Part shown: piece after piece, positions 36,896-63,589 of the stretch | Layout: each line of letters begins with the position of its first letter | Numbering within the stretch: the first letter of the stretch is position 1 | From: Hyalella azteca | Lineage: Eukaryota > Arthropoda > Malacostraca > Amphipoda > Hyalellidae | Assembly (NCBI RefSeq): GCF_000764305.2 | Contig: NW_025932756.1 | Location: 248,001-312,000, forward strand | Direction: 5' to 3' | DNA: 64,000 nucleotides | Position numbers and translations under genes: made by a program | The notes under the pieces: model-generated | What the model was told of the DNA's origin: nothing | Database searches by the model: none | The model's input: the letters and a program-made list of their open reading frames with translations, nothing else

Positions 36896-37525
36896 TATAT
36901 TGAGAGGTTGAGATTGTATTGACGTTTTAGGCAATTAGAAAGCTTTTCCACCCTAACAAGAGTACTGGTATTATAATTAAATTATTTAATTTCAATCTGT
37001 ATATATGTGAATTTGAAACTAGAAACAAAAGAATTACAATTATAAGACTATATATAAAATAATTGAATGCAGTGAATGGAAATAAAATGTTTGAATTGTG
37101 CACATGTTTATTTCAAACAGTGTTAGCTATTCTCATAACTTAAGTCTTGTTTCAAGTTGTTTGAGGTTTGTTTGGTTATTGTTCAGTTTATGTTTGGTAT
37201 TGGTTAATTTGCCTGAATTAAATGGGAACATTGCAGTCAGTCACTCAGTCACTACTAGTCGGTGTGTATAGAGGGTAGAGTCTGGTAGATTTATAGGACA
37301 TAAAACTAGTAGATGTACTGATAGTGCTGTGCACTGTGCTATCAGCTACCTATCTGTTGTGTGACTGTTCAATGTTTAGAAGATCTGCATTCCTGAAGTG
37401 TTTTTGTATATTGAAACCAGTTAAATTGTCAATATTCAGCTCATTAGCTTGCTCCACACAAACTTTACAAAGCTAAAAGTTTAAAAGTGAAGAAAACACC
37501 ACAAAAATTTAGCATATCTTGAAAA

Positions 37526-37552
37526 CGTTTCGGAGACCAGCTCCATCATCAG
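37526..37552 (-). ncRNA. Hammerhead-ribozyme-like core in Penelope terminal region
   Basis: On the minus strand CTGATGA (37552-37546) is followed by a small hairpin GGAG-CTGGT-CTCC and then GAAACG (37531-37526). CUGANGA, stem II and GAAA are the invariant hammerhead core, and Penelope-like elements are known to carry such ribozymes. The partner strands of stems I and III were not resolved by eye. The corresponding site in the plus-strand copy (39514 on) reads CTGACAA and is degenerate. Confidence 0.55.
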
Positions 37553-37668
37553 TTCGATAAATCTAGAACACAGGTAAAGGCAGAAAATTAGTTTAGAGTT
37601 TATAAAAAAAAAACACAGAAGTGCAGAATAATAATAATAATAAATAATTATAATAATAAAGTAAGTAC

Positions 37669-37905
37669 CTATCTATTCACAATTTCTAATGGATAAGAAC
37701 TATAGGCAGCATTTAAACTAGGCTTCTCTTTAAAAATATACAATGATTCCAAAATACGCAGATCGGAAGCACCAGAACTATAAGCTAAAACCTTAAAGTC
37801 TGTGTTGGACACTGGAATGTTGCACTGTTTGTCATGAGTGTGCACAGCCGAATGAGGGGATTTTAAATCCCTGCTAGAATTATCAGTTCTCAATTTAATT
37901 TTCAT
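37669..37905 (-). pseudogene. Penelope-like element, end of GIY-YIG endonuclease
   Basis: The frame contains HSAVHTHDKQCNIPVSNTDF, then LRILESLYIFKEKPSLNA and YSSYPLEIVNR before the stop. The same order is found in the plus-strand copy at 39214-39393 (QCNVPVSDTD, LRILKSLYIFK, YSSYPLEIVNR). This copy is truncated before the GIY-YIG motif proper. It lies in opposite orientation to the plus-strand copy. Confidence 0.75.
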
Positions 37906-38397
37906 ATTTGCTGGTAAATTTTACAAACAGATTGACGGTTTGGGCATGGGTCTTCCCCTCGGCCCAATCTTTGTGAATATTTTTATGTGTTTTCATGGGG
38001 AGCGCATCCGTGCACCACCAATTTTTTGCACCAATAAGCCCTGAATCGAACGCCTTGGATTTCTCCGGACATACACCAATCAGCCGTGCACCACTTGGCT
38101 TTGTCCTCTTCCGGCCTTGACCACCACCTGCCGTGCACCACCAGGCCACGGATCGAATATGACTTCCAGGTGTCGTTAAATTACGTAATTTCATGTTCAC
38201 CGCGTCTGAGGTTAGGTTTCAGATAGCATAGTTCTGTTCCAAAATTAATCGTCCTTCGACAAGTGGCCGTTCGACCGAGGGCTGGTTTGACCCATGGCCT
38301 AGATACGGACGGCTTGAAGTGTTGAAGGCTACATTCCGGAAGGCAGGAATCATGATGGTCCATTACATCCAGGGCAGTGGTGGTCTTCGGCAGGCGA

Positions 38398-39393
38398 CCC
38401 ATTTTCATGAGGTTTCATGGCTGACCAATTGTCCTGCTGATTTTAAGCCAATTTTTTATAACAGATGCATCAATGACACCTTTCTTATTTTCAAGCATCC
38501 TTCTCATGTAAAACTTTTCTTTTATTACCTAAACTTGCAACAAAATTCTATTGAATTTACCATGGAACTTGAATCAAACAATAGTTTGTTCTTTCTAGAC
38601 TGCAATATTACTAAATCTAATGGCCATTTTCAAACATCTGTTCACAGAAAACCAACTTTCACTGGCCTAAGCACCAGCTTTTTTTAGTTTTTGTCCTTTT
38701 AGATTCAAGTTAAATGGGCTTTAAACACTATTATACCGCGGCTTTCATATATGCTTGACTTTCCATTCCATGCATTCTAAATTTGAATTTTTGTGCAATA
38801 TCTTCTCGCTTGATGGATTTCCTTCTGGCTTGGTGTTTACCCAGATTAAGAAATTCATGTCTAAGCTATACAGGGAAGTTGTTCCAGAGCCTGATAGTAG
38901 AAGTGTTGTTTACTGTTCTCTTCCATACTTTGGCCATGCTTCCAAAGTTGTCATGAGAATCAAAAGTTTTGTTTATGTATTACTTCCCGGACATTAATCT
39001 TCGTATCTTTCTGGTGAATAATTTCAAAATAGGTTCGTTTGTAGGTCCAAGAGTATCCTTCCTTCTCATATGCGATCGTCCCTAGTTTATAAATTTAGTT
39101 GTGCACGATGTGCATCTGCATACGTTGGGATGACGGCACTCAACTTTTACACTCGGGTCGCTGAGCATAGAGGGAGGAGTTATAGGACTGGGCAGTTACT
39201 ATCGCACCCTCCTCATTCGGCTGTGCGCACTCACGCCGAACAGTGCAACGTTCCAGTGTCTGACACAGACTTAAGGTTTTAGCTTATGGTTCTGATGCTT
39301 CCGATCTGCGTATTTTGAAATCATTGTACATTTTTAAAGAGCCTAGTTTAAATGCTGCCTATAGTTCTTATCCATTAGAAATTGTGAATAGAT
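38398..39393 (+). pseudogene. Penelope-like element, RT C-terminus and GIY-YIG endonuclease
   Basis: From about 38398 the frame reads WLTNCPADFKPIFYNRC and INDTFLIFKHPSHVKLF, the D-containing catalytic region of Penelope reverse transcriptase. LFFLDCNI and SVHRKPTFTGL follow. A stop at 38688 and a frame change lead to FEFLCNIFSLDGFPSGLV, then after another stop VYKFSCARCASAYVGMT, the GIY-YIG core with its CxxC, and RVAEHRG. The usual Tyr-Val-Asp-Asp is degenerated to INDTF. Several stops and frameshifts make it inactive. Confidence 0.85.
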
Positions 39394-39830
39394 AGGTACT
39401 TACTTTATTATTCTGCCCTTTGTCTGTAAATTTAGTTTTTTAACTTCTGTGTTTTTTTTTTTATTAACTTCAAACTAATTTTCTGCCTTCATCTGTGTTC
39501 TAGATTTATCGAACTGACAATAGAGCTGGCCTCCAAAATGTTTTCAATAGAGATATGCTAAATTTTTGTGGTGTTTTCTTCGCTTTTAAATTTCTAGTGA
39601 ATCTGCGATTAAAGCAATCTAGTGACTTTTTTACTTACAAAGCTAATGAATAGACTTATCAATAATTGTTTACCCAAAAATCTCTAAGTGGTAAACACTA
39701 CCTTGGCCTGTAAGCCATTATTGAAGGCAATAAGTGCCCTTTTTAGCCATCCATTATGATCCATATACTGTTATTGTTAGTAGGCTAATTGCAACATAAA
39801 AAATAACCTCTCGAAGAGACAAAAAGCTGA

Positions 39831-40851
39831 AAAATAAAAAAAAATCAAATAAATAAAAAAAATCACCAACCCTGTTGATCAATGAAATCTTAGTAAGGAA
39901 AAGATCAACCTTTTGGCAACAACTACAAGTTATAATCAACTTCTTATAGAACATCTACCTTGCAGGTGTCTAGCCTGCTCACACAAGATGGCAACGTAGC
40001 CATCATCACGGTATCATAGATTGACAGCACTTATTTATGTACAAACAGTAAATCATAACAATTATCGTCATAGAAACAAAGTCCTCTGACAAAATAATTG
40101 CACATTAAAGAAAATAAATTATGGAGCAAGTAATAATTTATAATGAACATATCGCAGAAATAAGTCTAAACTTGGTTGGGGCTAGTGGATGACAAGTGGA
40201 GCTTAGCAGACTATTGTAACTTAATGCTACTGATAATATCACAGCCAAGGAGATTTCTTGATTTCTTGTTAGTCACAAACTGAAAATGTGTCTATGCATT
40301 ACTTAGAAATCCATAAATTAAATCCTTCAGCTAACAAAATAATATCACATTGTTGTGGTGCATTCTGTTGCTGGCGCAATGGAGTGCTTATGTCAGGTTC
40401 TTTAGTCTCTGGCAACAATTTAGGTGAATGAAAGTATTCTCCTGCTTCTATTAGTTACAATGTCACTGATCAAGCACATGCATGAAAAATATTATTATTG
40501 GAATTTTTCACCATGTCTGAAGAAATGAAGAGAATTGTATGGTATTGAATTAGAACATATACATTGAATGAACAAATGAATAACAGATTTGGTTTGCAAT
40601 GAAAAATACTGAAATAACCACCCGGCTACAACATTCAAATGAGATTTCATATATCAACCATAAAATAAATGTATTCAACCAGTAACTAGTCACTGATCTA
40701 AACAAAAGAACTTCATCAAAATAATGTGTAGTCAAAATGGTACTCTTAGGAATTGAAAAATATCATGAAATATGTATCCAGTCATACACAGGAGTAATCA
40801 AACTTTTGTGCCAAGGTGCTACTAGTTCCCGTACCATTTACTGTTCGTTAT
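39831..40851. other. AT-rich DNA without recognisable gene
   Basis: Nothing with coding character was seen. The only junction of interest is ATG|GTACTC at 40737, a weak alternative for the first coding exon of RpL39. Confidence 0.4.
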
Positions 40852-41145
40852 TTGTTATTCTTGGCAGTGCATTTGGGCTAGTTTCTCTGTTTCCACTACT
40901 GGTTGTTGGCATCTTGGTATGGCTAGTTCCAGTGCTATTTGCTGTCCACTTTGTTATTCTTTGCAGTGTATTTGGGCTTGTTCCCCTAGTCTCTGCAACT
41001 AATTGTTGGCATCTTGGTATGGCTAGTACTGTTACCATTTGCTGTCCAATTTGTTGTTATCCCTGGCAGTGCATTGGGGCTTGTTACCCTGGTCGTGCAA
41101 TTGGTATGGCTAGTTCCTGAAGCATTTGCTGTTCACTTTTTGTTA
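40852..41145 (+). repeat. Minisatellite, about 100-bp unit, about 3 copies
   Basis: Units start TTGTTATTCTTGGCAGTGCA (40852), TTGTTATTCTTTGCAGTGTA (40951) and TTGTTGTTATCCCTGGCAGT (41051). Each holds GTTGGCATCTTGGTATGGCT or a reduced form. A fourth partial unit follows near 41139. The open frame through it (a hydrophobic 127-residue translation from 40737) follows from the repeat and is not a credible gene. Confidence 0.75.
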
Positions 41146-42324
41146 CTGTCAGCTGTGTATTAGGGCACATACTCAAGTTTCTTGTTGCTGTCTCATCGAC
41201 ATTAGTACCCTTGAGGTTGCAATTCTTTTTCCATGAACTTTTGAATTAAGACAAATAAGAAAATTGCATGCATTTCCTTGTATGAATGTGAAATTTTCCT
41301 TGTACTTTTCTGTGAAAAGTTTCCATCGTGTTCATTCCTCTTCCCCAACACAAGAAAATTTAGAGCTGGACCAAGCGCAACTCCTTAGCCCTTGCAAAAA
41401 CTCCCATGAAGTCAGCACACTATTCATAACTATTTCCGCTTTGGAGTGGTGTTTCTGGCTGATTCTGAAATTTTCCAGGCTGATGTGCATGGATAAAATT
41501 CTCAGGTAGAAGTGGAAGTGGTTTTGACTTGAGAAGATGTTCTGCTACAATTTTTCCTATGGAACTGCATATGTGAATTGGTTCAATAGTTCACAAATAT
41601 ATATTTGAAAACTAAAACTTCAAAAAAATATGAAGTATCTGATCTGCCAATTGTAAAATGGGCTGAGTTTTATACCCATGCTCATGACCATTGAATATGT
41701 TCTATTTTGGAAATAGAAAATATAATGCATTCTTTGAAAAAATTCCGTTTTTTTTTTCCTATAACTTACAATTATTGGACTAAATGTTTCAAAATTTGTA
41801 CCAAATCTTGAGGTGCTGTAGGGAGAAATTCTGCAACCACATGCCCTTTCAAATCGTAGTTCTCATGACAATGTCTGTCACTGCCTTCTATACAACAGAA
41901 CTACACGTCATGCTTCAATCTAACATCCTTGCTGTGGTAGCTCAGCATGGAGGCTCAAAGCAAACTTTGCAGAAATTTAAATGAGTTATAATTCATATGC
42001 TCTGATGACAGTCAATGTCTCAATGAAGACTCTCAATTCAATTGTGTTATCTTTACTTGAAGACCATTTAGCTCTTTTGTTTGATGTTAGGTACTTTTGA
42101 AAATAAGTGGCACATATATGAATCGCTTCTCATGCTGCAGATGTGCCTCTTATGTCTGTATTTTTCATTCACTTGATTTTTCTTGTGGCTCATTGCCCTC
42201 ACAACTGGTCTGATTAGAAAGCATTTTGTTGAGAATAATGTGATTTGAACTGACATGCGTGCCATGCTAGACCTAATGGGTGAACTTTATGGATAAAAAT
42301 CTAATTTTTGCCCTTGATGTGCAG

Positions 42325-44192
42325 GCGTCTAACAAGACATTCCGTATCAAGATGAAGCTGGCAAAGAAGATGAAGCAAAACAGGCCTATTCCTCCTTGGA
42401 TCAGAAATATGACTGGCAATAAGATCAAGTAAGTTGCTGATCACAATTTTGACCTGATTGCTGAATGTATTAGTGTTCAGAAGTTACATGTGCGTGAAGC
42501 TGCTAGTATTCTTGTTTTTTTTTTATAGTAAACACGCTTGTTTTCTTTGAAGATAGCAGACATATATATATTTCACTCTCAACGATAGTGAGTTCACTTC
42601 AATTCTTGGATGACTGTCTTGTACTTATTTCTGCTATGTTTTACGAGTACTGGGTTCACCGAATAGTGCCTTTTCACAGAATAAAATTTCTATAGCTATA
42701 TTCTGCAGATTTCGTTCATATAAAAATTTAATTGGTGACCAACTATGCTCCATGATGCAACCGATGTTGTATCGCTTCTTGTTGGGTTTGAATAGAACCA
42801 TGTTGGAGTGAGATGATAAGATGATTGGAAAAGCAAATAACCTGGCATTACTTTACTTAGAATTCATGGTTATGTCACAACTTGGAACATATATGTTCAG
42901 AAAGCCAGCTTGCATTTGATTTTTTACCATTAAAACGTTTGTAACCAAGAAACCTTGTTAATAATACGTTTTTTTCTGAAATGTATCTCCACACCAAAAA
43001 TTTCAAGTTCCTCATTAAAAAAAAAAAAAATCTCATGATTGTGACCACGAGTTCGTTGGGGTTGGAGGTAGATTTAACAGTGTTCCGGCATTCTTGACAC
43101 GAAACGCGAGGCAACACGACTGTCGTGACGGTCGGCGAGAAGTTCCTAAACATGATTTTCGCAAGACGAACGAAAAACATTTTTAAAGAAATTGGAAGCA
43201 AATTCGATGGTTAACTTTCGCGAGAGAAGACTTATAATATCTAGTGTGTCGCAAGTTGCGATTGATCTTTTCTGTGATTGCAATTTCAGGCATGAATATA
43301 TTGTAATTATACAGTGGGGGAAATAAATATTCGTACACTTGAAAAATCGTATTTTAATGTATGCAAGTACACAAACTTAACAGGAAAAATGATTTAAATT
43401 ATGTATAGAGACGCATAGTATTCAAAAATACTATCAAAAGAAATTAAATCTCAATGCAACAAAAAACAATGCAACATGTTCACTTTTCGGGTGAAAAAAG
43501 TATTCGTACAAAACAATAAATCCGCATTATTTTATTTAATACTTGGTTGAATACCCTTTATTCAGCTCAACAGAATACCTTTAGCCATTTTTGAGACCTT
43601 CTTGTACTACGGGCAGTTGCAGAATGATCTGGTAGTTGCAAAATACGTTAACTATAGTTACTGATTACATTACTGGAACGTGCTACATGTTTCTAGTACA
43701 TTCTGGAATGTTCTGGTGTGAAATATTAGTCAAAAGTTGTTTTGTACGAATACTTTTTTGACCCGAAGAAGTTAACATGTTGCATTAATTTTTGTTGCAT
43801 TGAGATTTAATTTCTATTGATGCTATTTTTTAATACAATGCGCCTCTTTACATAATATAAATCACTTCGCCTGTTCAGTTTGTGTACTTACATACATTAA
43901 AATACGATTTTTCAAGTGTACGAATATTTATTTCCCCCCACTGTAAGTGAAATTAGGTTTTATTCATAGTTGCTTGACAGGTGGGTGTTGTTGATGAGTA
44001 GATGGGGTACCGCACGTTCTTGATAAAAGTTGTTAATGGGTTGTATAATTATTTCCCTCCATTTGATTTTAATTCAGCTGTAATTTTGAATCGTCACTCA
44101 TTGACTCGTTATAATACTAATTAACGATGCTTGTTTGTTGCAGGTACAACGCCAAGAGGCGTCACTGGAGGAGGACTAAGCTGAAGCTGTAA
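42325..44192 (+). CDS. RpL39: 60S ribosomal protein L39 (eL39)
   Basis: Two exons, 42325-42428 and 44144-44192, encode residues 2-51: [30 protein letters not shown], then [15 protein letters not shown] and stop TAA. With the initiator Met on an upstream exon the length is exactly the 51 aa of the family. eL39 is a tiny basic protein lining the lower part of the ribosomal exit tunnel. Splice sites are canonical (tgatgtgcag; AA|GTAAGT; tgttgcag). The Met-only first exon is common among ribosomal protein genes; it was not located with confidence. A 632-bp MITE sits in the last intron. AATAAA lies 98 nt beyond the stop. Confidence 0.95.
43312..43943. mobile_element. Tc1/mariner-type MITE, 632 bp, in RpL39 intron
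   Basis: The ends CAGTGGGGGAAATAAATATT and (reverse complement) CAGTGGGGGGAAATAAATAT are flanked by TA (43310-43311, 43944-43945). The inverted repeats extend about 200 bp, including GATTTAATTTC and TTTTGTACGAATACTTTTTT segments, around a centre of about 220 bp with no transposase frame. It is the longer relative of the 140-bp copy at 17440-17579. Confidence 0.9.
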
Positions 44193-44289
44193 AGTGGATA
44201 CACAGCGTCGGTATCGTCAATCGTGTGCTGCTTGTGTCAGTTCAGTAAAGGGATGGCGCAGTTGACTGGTTTCATTTCAATTCTCAGAA

Positions 44290-44295
44290 AATAAA
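44290..44295 (+). terminator. RpL39 poly(A) signal AATAAA
   Basis: The canonical hexamer lies 98 nt downstream of the RpL39 stop codon, giving a short 3' UTR typical of ribosomal protein mRNAs. Confidence 0.8.
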
Positions 44296-44339
44296 AGCAT
44301 AAAACAAAGATTTTGTTCAGGACGCCGCCTATGATTCTA

Positions 44340-45117
44340 CAAAGTGATAGATATAGATAGCCTTGCACACTCTTGTTTTGACGCATTGTTGATCATGTTC
44401 TTCTATGCCAACAAATTTTTGGTGTAGATTACTTTAATGTGGATATGTTTACTCCTGCTGAGATTTTTGTAGCCGGTTTCATACATGGCTAATTTAACGA
44501 AATTTCTCGAGTCGTTGAAGTGGACGGTTTGCGATGAAAGGTTGACTATTTCCATGCCTGTTGTCTTCCACCGGACATTACACGCAGATCGTAAAACGAC
44601 ATAGGATCCTAAACGCTAATTGTTCTACACAGCAGTTCTACGATCAAACTATTCTGATTATTAAATTCGATCCATTGTGAGAGTGAGAGTACCCTTACGA
44701 TTTGCCTTGTTTAGGAGTACTAAAACGGCTCTGTATTGATATTAATTTGCGCTACTGGAGATGAAAGTCAGCTAATCTGAATTGATGTCGTTAATTTTAG
44801 ACTCGATTATAACCAACGAAGAAGGCATTGTACACGAGATTCATTATGCTGCGTCTGTGCAAGAGCCTTCTCGTGAAAAGTTATTAGTTGAGATGCTGCA
44901 AACGGTACGGCAGCACGTCATACGTTAACGGCTTAGTGGAATTCGAAGCGGACCGAACGGAATTGGCAAGCATTGTCTGGATAACGCTTCTCTTAACGAA
45001 AAAACGGGCAGAAGAAATGTGCGAACCCTAGTAGAGAAAATCGCGGAATCTTTACAGAGGCGCATCCCAAAGAATGGACCGCGCTGGATACGCCAGGAAG
45101 CCCGACTATCTAAAAAG
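44340..45117. other. Downstream flank of RpL39, no gene recognised
   Basis: No family-like frame was found. The stretch from about 44925 is more GC-rich and may belong to the repeat that ends at 45336. Confidence 0.35.
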
Positions 45118-45120
45118 TAG

Positions 45121-45336
45121 ATCAGAAAAATGCCAAATGTCTGCCGCTTGGTGTCTATCCCGCAAGTAAGCTTGGACACGAGACAAGTTTAAGGTGCCGA
45201 TATCTAGTCGTTACCGGCACGGCGGCACTTTAAACTTTTCTCGTATCTAAGCTTACTTGCGGGATAGACAAGCGGCAGACATTTGACATTTTTCTGATTT
45301 TCTTACCGCCAGTACTGTCCCCGTGTACAAGCACCT
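45121..45336. repeat. Palindromic region and AGGTGC-type transposon end
   Basis: About 70 bp at 45121-45192 (ATGCCAAATGTCTGCCGCTT, CCCGCAAGTAAGCTTGG) returns inverted at 45230-45299. At 45310-45336 the sequence AGTACTGTCCCCGTGTACAA followed by GCACCT matches the right end of the element at 32016-32724. The matching left end was not found, so this is probably a truncated or rearranged copy. Confidence 0.6.
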
Positions 45337-45934
45337 AAACGGGTGGACCGCACTATGAGGGAGAACAAGACGGCCGCAAAATTGTCCGAGAGTAAGAACG
45401 AGGTATTTCGATCAGTAAATTCAAATGATGGGCTCTCGAAATTCAATTTAGTACCCGTCAATCAACATCTCGTATGGCTCCTAATGTGTAAAATCCCACA
45501 TCTGTGGATGTTTAAAAAATGGAGGGAGCTACGATGTATTTTGTTGAATTTTATGGAAATAATTATAAGTAACACGATATATCTGTGTTACACAATAAAT
45601 TCTGGCAAGATTACATCAGTATATCAGCTGTCGCGACTCAGTATATTTTATAGTATGATAAATTAAAAATGTGCCAGGATGAAGCTTGAATCTTATCTTT
45701 CACATTTTGTAAACATTGAATTTCAGTGATATACTTAATGAACACAAACAAGTTGCTTTTTTCAAAGGAAACTTTTGATATTAAGTGATTAAAATATAAA
45801 ATTTATAAAATTTTACAACTTCTTCCTGTTCGTTCATGTCGTTGGCACTCTTGCTTTGCTCCCGTTATACTCGTTATTTATTTTTTTGCCACCTGTTCAG
45901 CTGACTTTTGTTTTTCTTTTCTTTGCTTACGTAG

Positions 45935-46126
45935 GAGTTTGTGCGTCTAAAAGAGATGGAAGCTTTAGCTCGGAGAAATTTATTTGTAGCTAAAAGTACC
46001 ACTCAAATTTTACTCCAAAATTCACCTCACGGCGTTGTTTTCACCGAAAATCAGTTAACAACTTGTGAACTTGACAATGTCAACTTTGTCAAGATGACTC
46101 AAGAACATAACAATAACACTGTTTAA
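45935..46126 (+). other. Splice-bounded open frame of unknown identity
   Basis: A strong pyrimidine tract (tttttcttttctttgcttacgtag) precedes a frame that starts EFVRLKEMEALARRNLFVAK and ends at a stop after 63 codons. I do not recognise it. It could be a terminal exon of a gene or transposon product whose other exons are not visible. The transporter gene downstream does not use this frame. Confidence 0.3.
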
Positions 46127-46193
46127 CTTTAACACACATGACTAATGATGACATATTGATAATTGATGTAAAGCTGATGAATGCCTGAATGCA

Positions 46194-46316
46194 TAGTGAC
46201 AAACCAGAGATTTTTTAGCATCAGTTCATTTTTAATTTCCTCAAGACTTGAACCAATTTCTTATGTAAGATAATGCTGGTATCCATGATACTTTGCTGGT
46301 CTACTTATAGTACTCA
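46194..46316 (+). repeat. Truncated copy of the CATAGTGACAAACC element
   Basis: The sequence follows the left arm of the element at 20598 (GATAATGCTGGTATCCA, CTGGTCTACTTATAG). It is cut where the next element begins, and no continuation was found on its far side. Confidence 0.7.
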
Positions 46317-47103
46317 ATAACATGTATAAAAAAAATTTTTAAAGACCACGTTTTTCATGTGGACTAAAAAGTAGAAAATAATTTTTCGGCAGCTACTGAT
46401 CTCCGTTTGATTTCATTCTCTTGGTCTTTTGTATTTCAGTTAAAATATTTTACAACATCTAAAACGAAAAACGTGGGGCGCATATGTATTTAATTGTTTG
46501 TTGATTACTTGATATGATGAATATGATGGTTCATTGAATATTTGATAAGTGTATTGCTGATATATCTGATTTGAGCAAATTTTCTTATTTACTGTTCTTA
46601 TATTGATTTATGTTCTTTCATCCAATATAGGTAGTTTGAAATGTGTATAAGTAATTCAAGCAAGTAAAGATATGAATCATGAATAACGCAGCTCAGGGTA
46701 TGTAAAAATTTTAAAAGAATCAAATTTGGAGAATTTTAAATGAACGCGTGGACTATATCTAATGAATTTAAGAGGCATATTAAGACATTTGCAAAGAAAA
46801 TGCATTAAGTATCTAAATAGTTCAACATTAAATAGCTCACTATCAAATCAAAGGTATATGGAGTAACGAATAGTGATAGAGTAATTCGAAATAGTGGTTG
46901 AATTCAAAATTGAAATAAAGGCATGTCTAAATGAAGATGCGCCCCACGTTTTTCGTTTTAGATGTTGTAAAATATTTTAACTGAAATACAAAAGACCAAG
47001 AGAATGAAATCAAACGGAGATCAGTAGCTGCCGAAAAATTATTTTCTACTTTTTAGTCCACATGAAAAACGTGGTCTTTAAAAATTTTTTTTATACATGT
47101 TAT
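46317..47103. mobile_element. 787-bp element with about 165-bp terminal inverted repeats
   Basis: The left end ATAACATGTATAAAAAAAAT and arm (GACCACGTTTTTCATGTGGA, CTGATCTCCGTTTGATTTCA, AAACGTGGGGCGCAT) return almost perfectly inverted at 46937-47103. The centre (about 450 bp) is AT-rich and non-coding. It belongs with the fragment at 11335. The target duplication is not evident and the superfamily is unknown. Confidence 0.85.
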
Positions 47104-47161
47104 CTACTTTTTAGTCCACATGAAAAACGTGGTCTTTAAAAATTTTTTTTATACATGTTAT
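47104..47161 (+). repeat. 58-bp tandem duplication of an element end
   Basis: This is an exact second copy of 47046-47103 (CTACTTTTTAGTCCACATGA through ATACATGTTAT). It directly abuts the right end of the 787-bp element. Confidence 0.9.
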
Positions 47162-47367
47162 TTTTTGTATGGGATTAGTCGTATTCCAATTGTGTATTTC
47201 TATTCTCTAGCAAGCATATGGCAAAACAAATAAACTGAGTCTATTTTATTTATCGGCTAACTCTGCCTCTCATTAGAATGAAGCTAAATAATAATCCCTC
47301 CGCTCCACTCCGTCTTGTAATATTACAGTAATGAGGCTGGACTGATGGCAGTTGTATTCTCTTATAG

Positions 47368-63288
<15,921 letters not shown>

Positions 63289-63555
63289 AAACATTTAAGG
63301 CCGTACAAATATCGGGGTCCATTCATCTTTGGTGTAATGATTGTTGATATTTTTCTTACCATGATAAATTCCCGTCCATTTAATGGCTGGTATTTTTAAT
63401 AGTTAATCGCTTTTACTTCTTATTACTTTGATACTGACGATGTGAAAATGAAGGATGAGAAGTCGGCAATTATATTGCAACACCTTTGTGAATCTTATTG
63501 GATGTTAAAGTTTCAGTTTTACGTTAAACTAAGTCTCCATTACATTTTACCGTAA

Positions 63556-63561
63556 AATAAA
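63556..63561 (+). terminator. Transporter poly(A) signal AATAAA
   Basis: The canonical hexamer lies 268 nt beyond the transporter stop codon and is the first such signal in the 3' flank. Confidence 0.65.
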
Positions 63562-63589
63562 GGAAATTTTACCATATGCCTGATTCACT

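Larger units (their letters stand above)
35461..39830. mobile_element. Composite Penelope-like element locus with inverted arms
   Basis: A segment at 35461-35655 returns in reverse complement at 39645-39830 (shared GGATGGCTAAAAAGGGCACT and TTGATAAGTCTATTCATTAG). A neighbouring segment at 35655-35765 returns inverted at 37365-37480 (GCAGATCTTCTAAACATTGA). Between them lie a mariner (36154-36895), a minus-strand Penelope 3' portion and a plus-strand Penelope portion. Penelope-like elements often occur as partial copies with repeated and inverted terminal regions, which fits. The order of events is inference. Confidence 0.65.

Noticed and set aside
40737..41120. 127-residue hydrophobic frame as a membrane protein
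   Set aside because: It is a translation of a 100-bp minisatellite with no family similarity or splice support.
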